Shown here in pieces: positions 1-8,620 of a stretch of 50,769 bases of DNA. Origin of the DNA: Gammaproteobacteria bacterium (GTDB taxonomy: Bacteria; Pseudomonadota; Gammaproteobacteria; Enterobacterales; GCA-2746155); assembly GCA_030589945.1 (NCBI GenBank), contig JAUUZN010000009.1, positions 1 to 50,769 of the forward strand, given 5' to 3'. Position 1 is the stretch's first letter, and the number at the start of each line of letters is the position of its first letter. The translations under genes and the position numbers were made by a program. Below the pieces are notes generated by a model, which was not told the origin of the DNA, searched no databases, and was given only the letters and a program-made list of their open reading frames with translations.

Positions 1-597
1 ATGGACACAAATATCAATCAGTCATTAATTGCAGAACTTTCTGATGAGGAAAGAATAATTTTTGCTGAGCTACTGGCAAAGGTAGAAAATCTCAAGGGTG
101 ATTTAACCGCTTTGTTACCTGAGGAACAAAAAAAATTAGCCAGTTTAGTGGGTAAACACCATTCAGAAACGATTGAGCTGGAAGTTGATGAGCAAGAACT
201 CAATCAATCAGCTTTGGAAGTGAGTGCTGCCGAAATTGATACCACAGACACCTCAAAAGTATCTCTTACTTCAGAAGTTCCACTTCCTCCAGCCAGTGAA
301 TTTGCAACCTATGTGTTAGGTGTAATCAATGATTCACTCTGTAAAGGCGGTTCAAGTCGAGCGGACGCTATACGATATGCATTTCACAATAAATGGATGC
401 CTGATGAGCTAAAAAGTAGAGACCTATGCGAAGAATTATATTACCGTTATATTGATGACATTGATGCTGCTAATCAGTCCATAGAACAACATTCTACATC
501 AAGTGCGGCAAATGATACTTTAATTGCTGTAGGCCTCGCGTGGTTCACAACCGTTTATCAATGCTATCAACTCGTTGAAGCTGAAGGTGATATCTAA
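1..597 (+). CDS. Hypothetical acidic protein upstream of ftsB
   Basis: I do not recognise this 198-residue protein. The N-terminal half (about residues 8-95) is acidic, rich in Glu, Leu and Ser, and probably helical or disordered. The C-terminal half (about 100-195) looks like a compact helical domain with Trp, Tyr and two Cys. There is no signal peptide and no clear membrane helix. The ATG is the first base of the window, so an upstream start cannot be excluded. It precedes ftsB on the same strand with an 80-base gap. In many gammaproteobacteria eno lies upstream of ftsB, so this gene may be an insertion in that order. Reality is supported by a long open frame and amino-acid usage like its neighbours. 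Confidence 0.7.
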   Translation: MDTNINQSLIAELSDEERIIFAELLAKVENLKGDLTALLPEEQKKLASLVGKHHSETIELEVDEQELNQSALEVSAAEIDTTDTSKVSLTSEVPLPPASEFATYVLGVINDSLCKGGSSRADAIRYAFHNKWMPDELKSRDLCEELYYRYIDDIDAANQSIEQHSTSSAANDTLIAVGLAWFTTVYQCYQLVEAEGDI

Positions 598-676
598 CCA
601 AATTAACCTCTTGTGCTGTAATTTTGCTCAATATTTGCCATAATAAGCATGCATATTTATTTTTTAAGGCTTTAAC

Positions 677-952
677 GTGATAAAACCTATGACTCTTTTG
701 TTCACCACCCTGCTAATATTGCTTCAATATGCTCTATGGGCTGGTAACTCAAGTTTTGGTAGACAATCTGAATTAAATACCAAAGTCATCGCACAAAAGC
801 TTGATAACCAACGCAACATCGCACGTAATAAAATCCTCTATGCAGAAATTGCTGATCTTCGAAATGGATCTGAAGCCATTGAAGAACGCGCACGTCATGA
901 ACTGGGAATGATTCGACCAGGGGAAGTTTTCTACCGCGTCGTCAACAATTGA
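677..952 (+). CDS. ftsB: Cell division protein FtsB
   Basis: A small bitopic inner-membrane divisome protein of 91 residues, the usual size for FtsB. FtsB links FtsL and FtsQ and helps activate septal peptidoglycan synthesis. The sequence shows an N-terminal membrane helix (about residues 5-22), a coiled-coil stretch (about 30-65), and the family-typical end with an EERARHELGMIRPGE motif. It starts with GTG. It lies directly upstream of ispD with a 12-base gap, the standard ftsB-ispD-ispF order in gammaproteobacteria. Cotranscription with ispD is likely. Confidence 0.93.
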   Translation: MIKPMTLLFTTLLILLQYALWAGNSSFGRQSELNTKVIAQKLDNQRNIARNKILYAEIADLRNGSEAIEERARHELGMIRPGEVFYRVVNN

Positions 953-964
953 ACCATTAAATTA

Positions 965-1702
965 ATGAATTCTACAATTCCATCAGATTTTAAATGCTGG
1001 GCAATCATCCCTGCCGCTGGCGTGGGCCGTCGTATGGGCTCTGAGGTTCCAAAGCAATACTCCCTAATCAACGGCTTGCCGATGATTGAACATTCACTGA
1101 AGCTTTTTGTTAATAGCCCCTGGGTGCATAGAGTAATTGTGGCGATTTCTGAAGAGGATCCTCATTGGCAATCACTTGAAATTGCAGCCCATCCGAAGAT
1201 AACAACCATAGTGGGCGGTATCGAACGAGCCGATTCAGTGCATGCTGCGCTTAACTCTATCCAGTCAGAAGCCACGGATACTGATTATATTTTTGTTCAC
1301 GATGCAGCAAGACCTTGCTTGACCACTGTGGATATTGAACAGCTTTATCAGTCGATGCTCAAAACTGAATTCGGAGTGATACTGGCAGATGAGATTTCAG
1401 ATACTGTCAAACGTAGTGTAGAGCCAGATGATTCTGATTCACAACTCCCTAGCATCTTAAAAACAGTGCCACGTGAAAATTTGTGGCGTGCATTAACACC
1501 ACAGGTATTTCCGAACGCACTGTTGAAAAAAGCCTTAGACAACGGTTTGAACAATGAACAGCTTCATATTACTGACGAAGCCTCAGCTGTTGAAGCATTG
1601 GGATTTTCTCCCAGCCTGTTGCAAGGTAGAAGTGATAATATAAAAGTGACCCAGCCTCAGGACCTCCTGCTGGCTTCAATGATATTAAAGATGCGAGATT
1701 GA
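965..1702 (+). CDS. ispD: 2-C-methyl-D-erythritol 4-phosphate cytidylyltransferase
   Basis: Third step of the MEP isoprenoid pathway: CTP plus MEP gives CDP-ME. The 245-residue length is normal. The nucleotide-binding loop [17 protein letters not shown] sits at about residues 16-32. The HDAARP motif and the late TDEASAVE motif are both present, as in functional IspD. The C-terminus has the family's [11 protein letters not shown] segment. The stop lies one base before the ispF start, so translation of the two is probably coupled. Cytosolic. Confidence 0.96.
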   Translation: MNSTIPSDFKCWAIIPAAGVGRRMGSEVPKQYSLINGLPMIEHSLKLFVNSPWVHRVIVAISEEDPHWQSLEIAAHPKITTIVGGIERADSVHAALNSIQSEATDTDYIFVHDAARPCLTTVDIEQLYQSMLKTEFGVILADEISDTVKRSVEPDDSDSQLPSILKTVPRENLWRALTPQVFPNALLKKALDNGLNNEQLHITDEASAVEALGFSPSLLQGRSDNIKVTQPQDLLLASMILKMRD

Positions 1703-1703
1703 T

Positions 1704-2171
1704 ATGCGAATAGGACATGGTTTTGATGCCCATAAATTTTCCTCAGAAGGTGATTTAATACTGGGAGGCGTCACCTTGCCAGAAGCCCATAAACTTGAAG
1801 CGCATTCAGATGGTGATGTGTTACTTCATGCGCTGTGTGATGCGCTGTTAGGTGCTGCTGCTCTGGGTGATATTGGTAAACATTTTCCCGATACCGACGA
1901 ACAATTTTCTGGTGTCGATAGTAGAGAACTGTTGCGTGAAGTTATGAAAAACCTTCAGGCGGTTAATCTTAGTATTGGTAATATCGATATTACTGTCATC
2001 GCTCAAGTTCCTAAAATTGCTCCACATATTGAAGCGATGAAGCGTCACATTGCAATTGATTGCAGTGTTGAAATTGGACAAATAAATATCAAGGCAACAA
2101 CTACCGAAAAAATGGGCTACATCGGCAGAAAAGAAGGTATTGAAGTTCATGCTGTAGTTTTACTCAGCTGA
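1704..2171 (+). CDS. ispF: 2-C-methyl-D-erythritol 2,4-cyclodiphosphate synthase
   Basis: Converts CDP-ME 2-phosphate to ME-cyclodiphosphate in the MEP pathway; trimeric in characterised homologues. The 155-residue length is typical. Metal-binding residues are visible in GFDAHKF near the N-terminus (D8, H10) and in the [11 protein letters not shown] motif. The substrate and nucleotide region [17 protein letters not shown] lies near the C-terminus. It follows ispD almost without gap, and the truD ATG begins 7 bases after its stop, so ftsB-ispD-ispF-truD reads as one operon. Confidence 0.97.
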   Translation: MRIGHGFDAHKFSSEGDLILGGVTLPEAHKLEAHSDGDVLLHALCDALLGAAALGDIGKHFPDTDEQFSGVDSRELLREVMKNLQAVNLSIGNIDITVIAQVPKIAPHIEAMKRHIAIDCSVEIGQINIKATTTEKMGYIGRKEGIEVHAVVLLS

Positions 2172-2178
2172 TCAATCG

Positions 2179-3222
2179 ATGGAAAACACAGTAATAGAAC
2201 TATCGGATGAATACCCAAGAGCTTTTGATAAACTCAACAATAGTGCTCGCTATCGTCAGTTAGCAGAACACTTCCAAGTCTTCGAACATCTAAATTTTGA
2301 ACCTGAAAATAACGGCGATCACCTTTATCTCTATATCAAGAAAACAAATACTAACACTGATTGGTTAGCAAAAGAGTTAGCTGATAAGGCGGGCATTAAA
2401 CCTGTTGATGTTGGCTATGCCGGTCGTAAGGATCGGTTTGCTATAACATCTCAATGGTTTAGTCTGCACCTTCCTGAATCCAAAGGCTTTAATTTGGAAC
2501 AATTATCAGGTGAAGATTACCAAATCTTAAAACACACCAGACATCCAAAGAAACTCCGAAAAGGTGAGATTGCTTATAATCAGTTCAAATTACAATTGGT
2601 TAATTTCGAGGGTTCTTTTGAAGACTTGAAGACACGTATTGATGTCATTAGGGTGAAGGGGTATCCAAACTATTTTGGTCCCCAACGATTTGGTCATCAG
2701 GGAAAGAACGTTGATAAGGCCCGTGATATGCTGTCTGGAAAGCATCGTGTGAAGGATAGAAATAAACGTAGTATTTATCTTTCGGCAGCGCGCTCTTTTC
2801 TTTTTAACCAGGTTTTAAAGGCTCGATTAGAGAATAAATCATGGCTTACCGTCATCAAGGGCGAGCAACTTTGGGATGAGAGTTCTCAATCATATATTGA
2901 TGTTGATGAGGTGAATGAAACGCACATCTCTCAACTAAAAAACGGTCATCTTTCAACGACTGGACCCTTACCGGGTGATGGAAAGAATATTGTGAATTCA
3001 GATGCTGAAATATTCGAGCATGATACCCTATCAATCCACCAACAATTGATGGAAGGCATTGCCAATAGTCGAGCCAATTGGCACCGGCGTTCCCTCAGAG
3101 TCATACCATTAAACCTAAGGTGTGACCAAAACTCGTTAGGAGTTGAATTTGAGTTTTCATTACCTACGGGCGCTTATGCAACAAGCTTATTGAGAGAAAT
3201 ATTTTCTACCCTTAAAGGGTAA
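2179..3222 (+). CDS. truD: tRNA pseudouridine(13) synthase
   Basis: Modifies U13 of tRNA(Glu) to pseudouridine. The 347-residue length fits TruD. The catalytic motif GYAGRKDRFAITSQWFS, with the catalytic Asp in GRKD, is at about residues 76-92. The PNYFGPQRFG motif is near residue 160 and the TRUD insertion domain follows. It sits just after ispF, the common gammaproteobacterial arrangement, where surE and pcm usually come next; here cysM-like and TlpA-like genes intervene. A short palindrome overlaps the stop codon but is too weak to call a terminator. Confidence 0.95.
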   Translation: MENTVIELSDEYPRAFDKLNNSARYRQLAEHFQVFEHLNFEPENNGDHLYLYIKKTNTNTDWLAKELADKAGIKPVDVGYAGRKDRFAITSQWFSLHLPESKGFNLEQLSGEDYQILKHTRHPKKLRKGEIAYNQFKLQLVNFEGSFEDLKTRIDVIRVKGYPNYFGPQRFGHQGKNVDKARDMLSGKHRVKDRNKRSIYLSAARSFLFNQVLKARLENKSWLTVIKGEQLWDESSQSYIDVDEVNETHISQLKNGHLSTTGPLPGDGKNIVNSDAEIFEHDTLSIHQQLMEGIANSRANWHRRSLRVIPLNLRCDQNSLGVEFEFSLPTGAYATSLLREIFSTLKG

Positions 3223-3379
3223 TAACTTTTCATCAATAGTGACCACAACAAAATAACTGTAATAAAAAAGAGATGAACATCGACCTAATTTCTCTGGTAA
3301 AATAGAGACACTGAACAGACTCATAAATAATATTTAAAATAACAATGAAGCTGTTACCCAAATTCTGAAGGAAATAACC

Positions 3380-4330
3380 ATGATTTATAACAATATTGTC
3401 GAGACTATTGGCAAAACCCCCCTTGTGAGATTGAATTCTTTTGCTAGTCAGGTTGAATGTAATCTCTTAGCAAAATGTGAATTTATGAACCCAGGCGGTT
3501 CAACCAAAGATCGTATCGCGCGACAAATGATTCTTGATGCTGAGAAGTCAGGCCGCATTAAAAAAGGCGACACCCTCATTGAAGCAACCAGTGGTAATAC
3601 CGGCATTGGTATGGCTTTGGCAGGTGCAGCGCTCGGTTATAAGATTGTTATCACCTTGCCTGAAAAAATGAGTCAGGAAAAACAGGTTGTGCTTGAGGCT
3701 CTGGGTGCTGAAATCATTCGAACTCCAACTGAAGCGGCATGGGATGATCCTGACTCACATATTGGTGTTGCCAAAAAGATACAGCAGGAACGTGAAAATG
3801 CTCACATTCTTGATCAGTATGGAAATCCATCAAATCCAAATGCTCATTACAATGGCACTGGACAGGAAATTGTTGATGATGTTGATGGCAGTGTAGACAT
3901 GGTAGTCATTGGTGTTGGAACGGGCGGTACATTAACCGGTATTGCTAAAAAAGTTAAAGAACATTATCCCAATGCAATTATTGTTGGAGCCGATCCCGAA
4001 GGTTCATTGCTCGCAGGACCTGAGGAAATAAAGCCCTATCATGTTGAAGGTATTGGTTATGATTTTATTCCTGATGTACTGGACAGAAGTTTGGTTGACC
4101 GTTGGGTAAAAACTAACGACGCAGAATCATTTAAACTGGCGCGGGCATTGATGTCAGACGAAGGTCTTCTTGTTGGCGGTTCATCGGGTTCAGCGATGAT
4201 GGCCGCGCTACAGGAAGCAAAGACATTAAAAGCAGGACAAAACTGTGTAGTCATTTTGCCCGATGGGATTCGTAACTATCTAACTAAATTTGTCAACGCA
4301 GATTGGCGCAGCGAACAAGGTTTTACATAG
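3380..4330 (+). CDS. PLP-dependent cystathionine beta-synthase-like / cysteine synthase
   Basis: Fold-type II PLP enzyme of 316 residues. The PLP lysine is in NPGGSTKDR (K43), the substrate-binding loop is SGNTG (71-75), the phosphate-binding loop is GVGTGGT, and GGSSGSA lies near the C-terminus. The segments KCEFMNPGGS and VEGIGYDFIPDVLDRS resemble cystathionine beta-synthase more than CysK/CysM. There is no C-terminal CBS (Bateman) pair, so it is a catalytic-core-only protein. It may make cystathionine from Ser/homocysteine or cysteine from O-acetylserine; the sequence alone does not settle which. It starts with ATG after a GAAGGAAA ribosome site. It converges on the next gene with only three bases between the stops. 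Confidence 0.88.
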   Translation: MIYNNIVETIGKTPLVRLNSFASQVECNLLAKCEFMNPGGSTKDRIARQMILDAEKSGRIKKGDTLIEATSGNTGIGMALAGAALGYKIVITLPEKMSQEKQVVLEALGAEIIRTPTEAAWDDPDSHIGVAKKIQQERENAHILDQYGNPSNPNAHYNGTGQEIVDDVDGSVDMVVIGVGTGGTLTGIAKKVKEHYPNAIIVGADPEGSLLAGPEEIKPYHVEGIGYDFIPDVLDRSLVDRWVKTNDAESFKLARALMSDEGLLVGGSSGSAMMAALQEAKTLKAGQNCVVILPDGIRNYLTKFVNADWRSEQGFT

Positions 4331-4333
4331 CCT

Positions 4334-4882
4334 CTAGTCTGCTGCAATAGCTCTCTTAATGAGGGCCTCTGTCTTCGCATTATAAAGAGGATATCTACGC
4401 TCGATGATGCCATTTTTGCCAATCAAAATCTGTGTGGGTGTCGCCTGTACCCTAAATTGAGAGATAAGTTCTTTATCATCATCGAGAATAACGCGGTATG
4501 GGATCGCATTGGTTTTAATGTAATCGCGAACCCTGCTGTTAGACTTTTTGAGTGAACTCCAAAACGATAATGAGTCAACATTGATGCTAATAATCTCAAT
4601 ATCATCATTATATTCTTTATGTAGACTAATAAAATTGGGGATTTCTTGCTTACAGGCTTTGCACCAGGTCGCCCAAAAGATAATGTAAACGGGCTTTTTT
4701 CCTCTGAACTCAGACAGTGTAAATGAGTTGCCATCGAGGTCGGATGCAGTAAAGTCAGGTGCTAAATGACCTACTTTTGTACCTGACTTTTGGGTAGAGT
4801 TTTCATAGGCAATGACTGTAGTAATACTCATGAATGTAAGTAGAACTGCATAACCAATGGCTCTTAACTGTTTTAGTTTCAT
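4334..4882 (-). CDS. TlpA/ResA-like exported thioredoxin-fold protein
   Basis: Periplasmic redoxin of about 182 residues. It has an N-terminal signal or anchor (about residues 5-26), an AhpC/TSA-type entry segment around PDFTASDLDG, and the active site WATWCKAC, a CxxC with Lys-Ala between the cysteines. The cis-Pro segment ATPTQ follows at about residue 148. This fits a thiol-disulfide reductase of the TlpA/ResA group; the partner is unknown. I chose the ATG at 4882 because AGGAT lies 8 bases upstream. The ATG at 4891 is in frame, but its AGG is directly adjacent. It is convergent with the CBS-like gene and divergent from surE. Confidence 0.85.
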   Translation of the reverse strand: MKLKQLRAIGYAVLLTFMSITTVIAYENSTQKSGTKVGHLAPDFTASDLDGNSFTLSEFRGKKPVYIIFWATWCKACKQEIPNFISLHKEYNDDIEIISINVDSLSFWSSLKKSNSRVRDYIKTNAIPYRVILDDDKELISQFRVQATPTQILIGKNGIIERRYPLYNAKTEALIKRAIAAD

Positions 4883-5073
4883 AGAAATCATCCTAAATAA
4901 TAGCTGTTTTATTATTGCGTCTTCAGTGCAGTGAATTAGTTTGATGTTGTATTGAGTTTAAAGGTGAGAGATTGTTACATCAAATAAGCCATCTTTGTTA
5001 ATTTAAAGATAAAGATTGATACAATCTCATGAAAGAGATCGTCAGACAGGAAACATTCCGATAGAATACGAAA

Positions 5074-5829
5074 ATGAAAATTTTGATCAGTAATGACGAT
5101 GGTGTTTCAGCAAGAGGATTAAATGTTCTTGCAGAGGTATTGTCTGAAATCGGTGAGGTGATTGTTGTCGCTCCCGATAGAAACAGAAGTGGTGCCAGTA
5201 GCTCTCTCACACTGGATAATCCGCTGCGAATTCATAAAACTTCATCGGGTTACTACGCTGTTGCAGGAACACCTGCAGATTGCATATTAATGGCACATCA
5301 TATTGTTATGGATGGTGAACTGCCAGATGTTGTTGTCTCAGGTATTAATATGGGAGCGAATCTTGGTGATGATGTGCTTTATTCTGGCACGGTCGCAGCT
5401 GCCATTGAAGGGAGGTTCCTCGGAGTACCTGCACTTGCTATGTCTATGGCGAGTCGTGAATTTAATCATTTGGAGAGTGCGGCAATTATTGCAAAGCAAC
5501 TCACACTTCAATTGCTCAATGAAGATTTGGGTTCTAACCGAATTTTGAACGTTAATGTACCAGATTGTCCGCTTTCTGATATCAATGGTTTTCAAGTTAC
5601 ACGCCAGGGCCATAGACATCGAGACAATGTTATTGTTACTGGTACAGATGCCAGAAAAAATCCCATCTATTGGCTTTCACCACCCTCGGCAGGAAGAGAT
5701 GAAGGTCAAGGTACCGATTTTCACGCGATCGAACATGGTTACGTATCGGTAACACCATTGCAGGTTGATCTGACTGCCTACAAGGCATTTGATCAGGTTT
5801 CAAAATGGGTCTCGGAGCTCACCTTATGA
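5074..5829 (+). CDS. surE: 5'/3'-nucleotidase SurE
   Basis: Metal-dependent nucleoside monophosphatase and exopolyphosphatase, linked to stationary-phase survival in E. coli. The 251-residue length is normal. The N-terminal ISNDDGVSARGL motif supplies metal ligands. APDRNRSGASSSLTL, GTPADC and VSGINMGANLGDDVLYSGTVAAA are family signatures (given here in pieces of the conserved block at about residues 36-116). The stop overlaps the pcm start (ATGA), which indicates translational coupling. The surE-pcm pairing is conserved. Confidence 0.96.
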   Translation: MKILISNDDGVSARGLNVLAEVLSEIGEVIVVAPDRNRSGASSSLTLDNPLRIHKTSSGYYAVAGTPADCILMAHHIVMDGELPDVVVSGINMGANLGDDVLYSGTVAAAIEGRFLGVPALAMSMASREFNHLESAAIIAKQLTLQLLNEDLGSNRILNVNVPDCPLSDINGFQVTRQGHRHRDNVIVTGTDARKNPIYWLSPPSAGRDEGQGTDFHAIEHGYVSVTPLQVDLTAYKAFDQVSKWVSELTL

Positions 5830-6494
5830 ATTCAATTAAGATACATGGCATCGGGATGACCTCTCAACGGACGCGGCAACGTTTGGTTAAACGTCTTATG
5901 GAAGAAGGTATTCGTAATCAGACAGTATTAGACGTTATGGCGAGTACTCCCAGACATCTCTTTATCGATGAAGCGCTATCGCATCGTGCGTATGAAGATA
6001 CGGCACTTCCAATTGGTAAAGGACAGACGATTTCTCAACCCTATATCGTGGCCAGAATGACTGAAATATTACTAGATTCTGGACCCTGTAATCGAGTACT
6101 AGAAATTGGTACGGGTTCTGGTTACCAAACCGCCATTCTCGGTCAAATTGTTGACAAAGTTTTTACCATTGAACGCATTAGTGCGCTGCAAGAAAAAGCA
6201 AGAAAGCAAATGGCTGTTTTGCGGTTATTAAATATTGAATATCGCTATGGCGATGGTGGTAAAGGTTGGGCTGAAAAAGGTCCATTTGATGCCATTATTG
6301 TCACCGCTGCCGCCCCGGTTCAACCCGATGTTTTAATGCAACAATTGGTTGACGGTGGAAGAATGATTGTACCCATTGGAGCTGCCGATGGTGAGCAGAC
6401 ACTCTGTTTAATCCAACGTGTTGGTGATGATTTTGAAACGCATAAACTTGAAGCGGTTAAATTTGTTCCGCTTTTAGGTGGCGCTCTCGAGTGA
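5826..6494 (+). CDS. pcm: Protein-L-isoaspartate O-methyltransferase
   Basis: Repairs L-isoaspartyl residues with SAM. The SAM-binding motif LEIGTGSGYQTAIL is in the middle of the protein and DAIIVTAAAP is further on. The N-terminal MTSQRTRQRLVKRL segment and PRHLFIDEALSHRAYED are typical. I start it at the ATG at 5826, which overlaps the surE stop as ATGA and gives about 222 residues. An in-frame upstream ATG at 5805 lies inside surE and is less likely. The stop overlaps the GTG start of the next gene, so three genes form a tight unit. Confidence 0.95.
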   Translation: MNSIKIHGIGMTSQRTRQRLVKRLMEEGIRNQTVLDVMASTPRHLFIDEALSHRAYEDTALPIGKGQTISQPYIVARMTEILLDSGPCNRVLEIGTGSGYQTAILGQIVDKVFTIERISALQEKARKQMAVLRLLNIEYRYGDGGKGWAEKGPFDAIIVTAAAPVQPDVLMQQLVDGGRMIVPIGAADGEQTLCLIQRVGDDFETHKLEAVKFVPLLGGALE

Positions 6495-7072
6495 AAATAT
6501 TCACTAATTTGTATGATCGGGTTCTCATCTGGGCTCGTCACCCTAAAGCAAGTCTCTATTTAGTTATAATGAGTTTTTGTGAGTCAGTATTTTTCCCAAT
6601 TCCTGTGGATGTAATGCTCGCACCGATGGCTCTAGCCAAACCAGAGAAAGCTTGGTTTTACGCTTCAATCACAGCCTTGGCTTCAATCATCGGTGGAATC
6701 TTCGGTTATATGCTCGGATATTTCGCTTTTGAAGGTCTTGTGCAGCCCTTAATTAGTGCCGCTGGCTACACCGATCGTTACTTGCAAGTTGTTGAATGGT
6801 TTAAGGAATATGGTTTTTGGGTTGTCTTTCTAGCAGGTTTTAGTCCCATTCCATATAAAATATTTACCGTCTCCGCGGGTATGTTGCAGATGGCAATATT
6901 ACCGTTCATTTTAGCTTCAGCAGTCGGTCGCTCAGCTCGATTTTTCATAGTTGCTGGGTTGATGTATTGGGGTGGCGAAAAGATGGAGCACAAACTAAGA
7001 GAATACATTGATATTATTGGTTGGATTGTCATTGTATTGGTCATTGTTTTATATTTTGCTTTTTTAGCCTAA
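6491..7072 (+). CDS. yqaA: YqaA-family DedA-like inner membrane protein
   Basis: Polytopic membrane protein of 193 residues in the SNARE-associated/DedA (VTT) superfamily. It has several hydrophobic helices, the conserved FAGFSPIPYKIFTVSAG motif, with the Pro and Lys/Phe of the re-entrant loop, and an Arg-containing GRSARF segment. Family members are implicated in lipid or proton-dependent transport, but the role of YqaA is not established. The GTG start overlaps the pcm stop (GTGA). The surE-pcm-yqaA-nlpD order is common in marine gammaproteobacteria. Confidence 0.88.
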   Translation: MKIFTNLYDRVLIWARHPKASLYLVIMSFCESVFFPIPVDVMLAPMALAKPEKAWFYASITALASIIGGIFGYMLGYFAFEGLVQPLISAAGYTDRYLQVVEWFKEYGFWVVFLAGFSPIPYKIFTVSAGMLQMAILPFILASAVGRSARFFIVAGLMYWGGEKMEHKLREYIDIIGWIVIVLVIVLYFAFLA

Positions 7073-7129
7073 TCTTTAAAATATACATAAGCTTTTAAAA
7101 ATAAATAACCTCTGGAAAAATACATCGGT

Positions 7130-8164
7130 GTGAAACAACGTCGCAATAAAATATTTATTTGGATTTTTGGCCTATTATGGCTCACTGCGTTGTCTTCATG
7201 CAGTGGCGTTCAACGTCCTGCTCCTGTACGAAATTTATCAAGTGATTCCACAACCCGCAGCGTACCTGTCGTTTCTGAAGAGGTCAAAGAAAGAGAGCGA
7301 CAAAGAGTACTCGAACAACAACGAATTGTTAAACAACAGGAACAATTAGCAGCCCAAAGAGCTGCTGAAGAAAGAGCCCAATGGTTAGCAAAGCAGAAGC
7401 AATTAGCTAAAGAAGAGCAACTTGCAAAGGAGATGCGACTGGCTAAAGAAAAACAACTGGCTGAAGAGAAACGACTAGCTAAAGAGAAGCAGGAAAAAGC
7501 GACCGCTGCTAAACGATATCGGGTTAAAAAAAGTGACTCCCTATATTCAATTGCATTTCATTTCAAAATGGACTTTAAAACTCTCGCTCGGATCAATAAA
7601 ATTCGTTCCCCCTACGTTATCCATCCAGGACAGTACCTGTCATTGAAGGCTAATTCGAACAACAATAATGTTGCGATAACAGAGCGAAATACACCGAAAT
7701 CAACTGGCCCTCAGACAAAGCCAACAGCTAACAAAAACACCAGAGCAACAAAGAAAAGCTCGGCTGCAAACATTGCAAAATTTGATACGCGTCGGAAAGT
7801 GAAGGATTGGTCGTGGCCGGTGTCATCAAAATCAAAAAAGAGATATGTTAAAAGCCAAGAGAGTGAGCAGGGTATTGATATTATTGGTCGTATTGGCGAT
7901 CCAGTAGTGGCAGCAGCAGCAGGTGTTGTCGTTTATAGCGGGACGGGCCTTGTAGGTTATGACAATTTAATTATCATCAAACACAGTCAATCATTCTTGA
8001 GTGCTTATGCCAATAATACTCAGCGTCTAGTCAGCGAAAATACGGTGGTGAGGGCTGGACAAAAAATTGCAACCATGGGCAAAAATAGTACGGGTAAGGT
8101 TCAGCTACACTTCGAAATTCGCTTCGAAGGGAAAACAGTTAATCCACTGAAATATATACGCTAG
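7130..8164 (+). CDS. nlpD: NlpD-like murein hydrolase activator lipoprotein (LysM + degenerate M23)
   Basis: 344 residues. The signal peptide ends in lipobox LSSC (Cys about residue 24), so it is a lipoprotein. A charged coiled-coil with LAKE/LAKQ repeats (about 85-125) precedes a LysM domain (about 130-175, YRVKKSDSLYSIA to HPGQYLSL) and a C-terminal M23/LytM domain (about 240-344). Metal ligands expected in active LytM enzymes are altered: the HxGxD position reads QGIDI and the HxHF position reads QLHFE. This matches NlpD/EnvC proteins, which activate amidases rather than cut. It starts with GTG. rpoS, usually next, is missing. Confidence 0.92.
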   Translation: MKQRRNKIFIWIFGLLWLTALSSCSGVQRPAPVRNLSSDSTTRSVPVVSEEVKERERQRVLEQQRIVKQQEQLAAQRAAEERAQWLAKQKQLAKEEQLAKEMRLAKEKQLAEEKRLAKEKQEKATAAKRYRVKKSDSLYSIAFHFKMDFKTLARINKIRSPYVIHPGQYLSLKANSNNNNVAITERNTPKSTGPQTKPTANKNTRATKKSSAANIAKFDTRRKVKDWSWPVSSKSKKRYVKSQESEQGIDIIGRIGDPVVAAAAGVVVYSGTGLVGYDNLIIIKHSQSFLSAYANNTQRLVSENTVVRAGQKIATMGKNSTGKVQLHFEIRFEGKTVNPLKYIR

Positions 8165-8177
8165 CTAAGCAGATGAT

Positions 8178-8192
8178 TGACTCACTGAGTCA
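8178..8192. other. Short palindrome between convergent nlpD and bolA
   Basis: TGACTCA-C-TGAGTCA is a perfect 7-bp inverted repeat around one base, lying between two convergent stops. No T-tract follows on either strand, so it is not a standard intrinsic terminator. It may still be a weak bidirectional stem or a chance palindrome. Confidence 0.25.
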
Positions 8193-8200
8193 TCAAAACA

Positions 8201-8485
8201 TTAGCTATTGATATGAATGCTCAGGGCGTGGATATCAGTTTTCATCAGATCACCGAGTGCATCATAGATTAGACGGTGCTGCTGTAGCGGCCTAAGTCCC
8301 TGAAATTTATCAGAGCTTATACTCAGTCGAAAATGTCCCATTCCACCCTTGGCTCCTGCATGACCTGCATGTAGATGCGATTCGTCAATGATGTTGAGTT
8401 CTGTTGGTGACACGGCTGAGTTGAGCAATGTAGTCATTTGTTCAATTCGATGGGTATTAGTTTCTTCTATAGACATAGCATTCAT
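8201..8485 (-). CDS. BolA family protein
   Basis: About 94 residues from the ATG at 8485, or 91 from the ATG at 8476. It shows the BolA fold signature: HxHAGHAGAKGGMGHFRLSI, with the conserved His and the central strand, then FQGLRPLQQHRLIYDAL and a C-terminal IHALSIHI strand. BolA proteins bind monothiol glutaredoxins and [2Fe-2S] clusters or regulate morphology; IbaG-like and BolA-like subtypes cannot be separated here. The open frame continues upstream to 8656, but that part encodes a 13-bp tandem repeat region and is not credible as protein. Convergent with nlpD. Confidence 0.9.
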   Translation of the reverse strand: MNAMSIEETNTHRIEQMTTLLNSAVSPTELNIIDESHLHAGHAGAKGGMGHFRLSISSDKFQGLRPLQQHRLIYDALGDLMKTDIHALSIHINS

Positions 8486-8551
8486 CTTATTAACTGTCGT
8501 ATTATAGTCAGACCATAGTTTAACGATTGTTTCACTATTTCTCAAATATTG

Positions 8552-8590
8552 GTGCCTGACCCTAGTGCCTGACACCAGTGCCTGACACCA
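8552..8590. repeat. Three tandem 13-bp units, GTGCCTGACACCA type
   Basis: GTGCCTGAC begins at 8552, 8565 and 8578, an exact period of 13. Units two and three read GTGCCTGACACCA; unit one ends CCCTA. The motif resembles REP-type short repeats associated with RAYT transposases in gammaproteobacteria (from memory). It sits in the divergent space between bolA and rnm, 30 bases before the rnm start, so it may affect either promoter. Confidence 0.7.
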
Positions 8591-8620
8591 GCATACGTAT
8601 TCAAAGGTAATTAAATTCAG

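Noticed and set aside
1848-2150. 100-codon minus-strand frame inside ispF
   Set aside because: The ispF motifs occupy the plus strand; no ribosome site or homology is visible.
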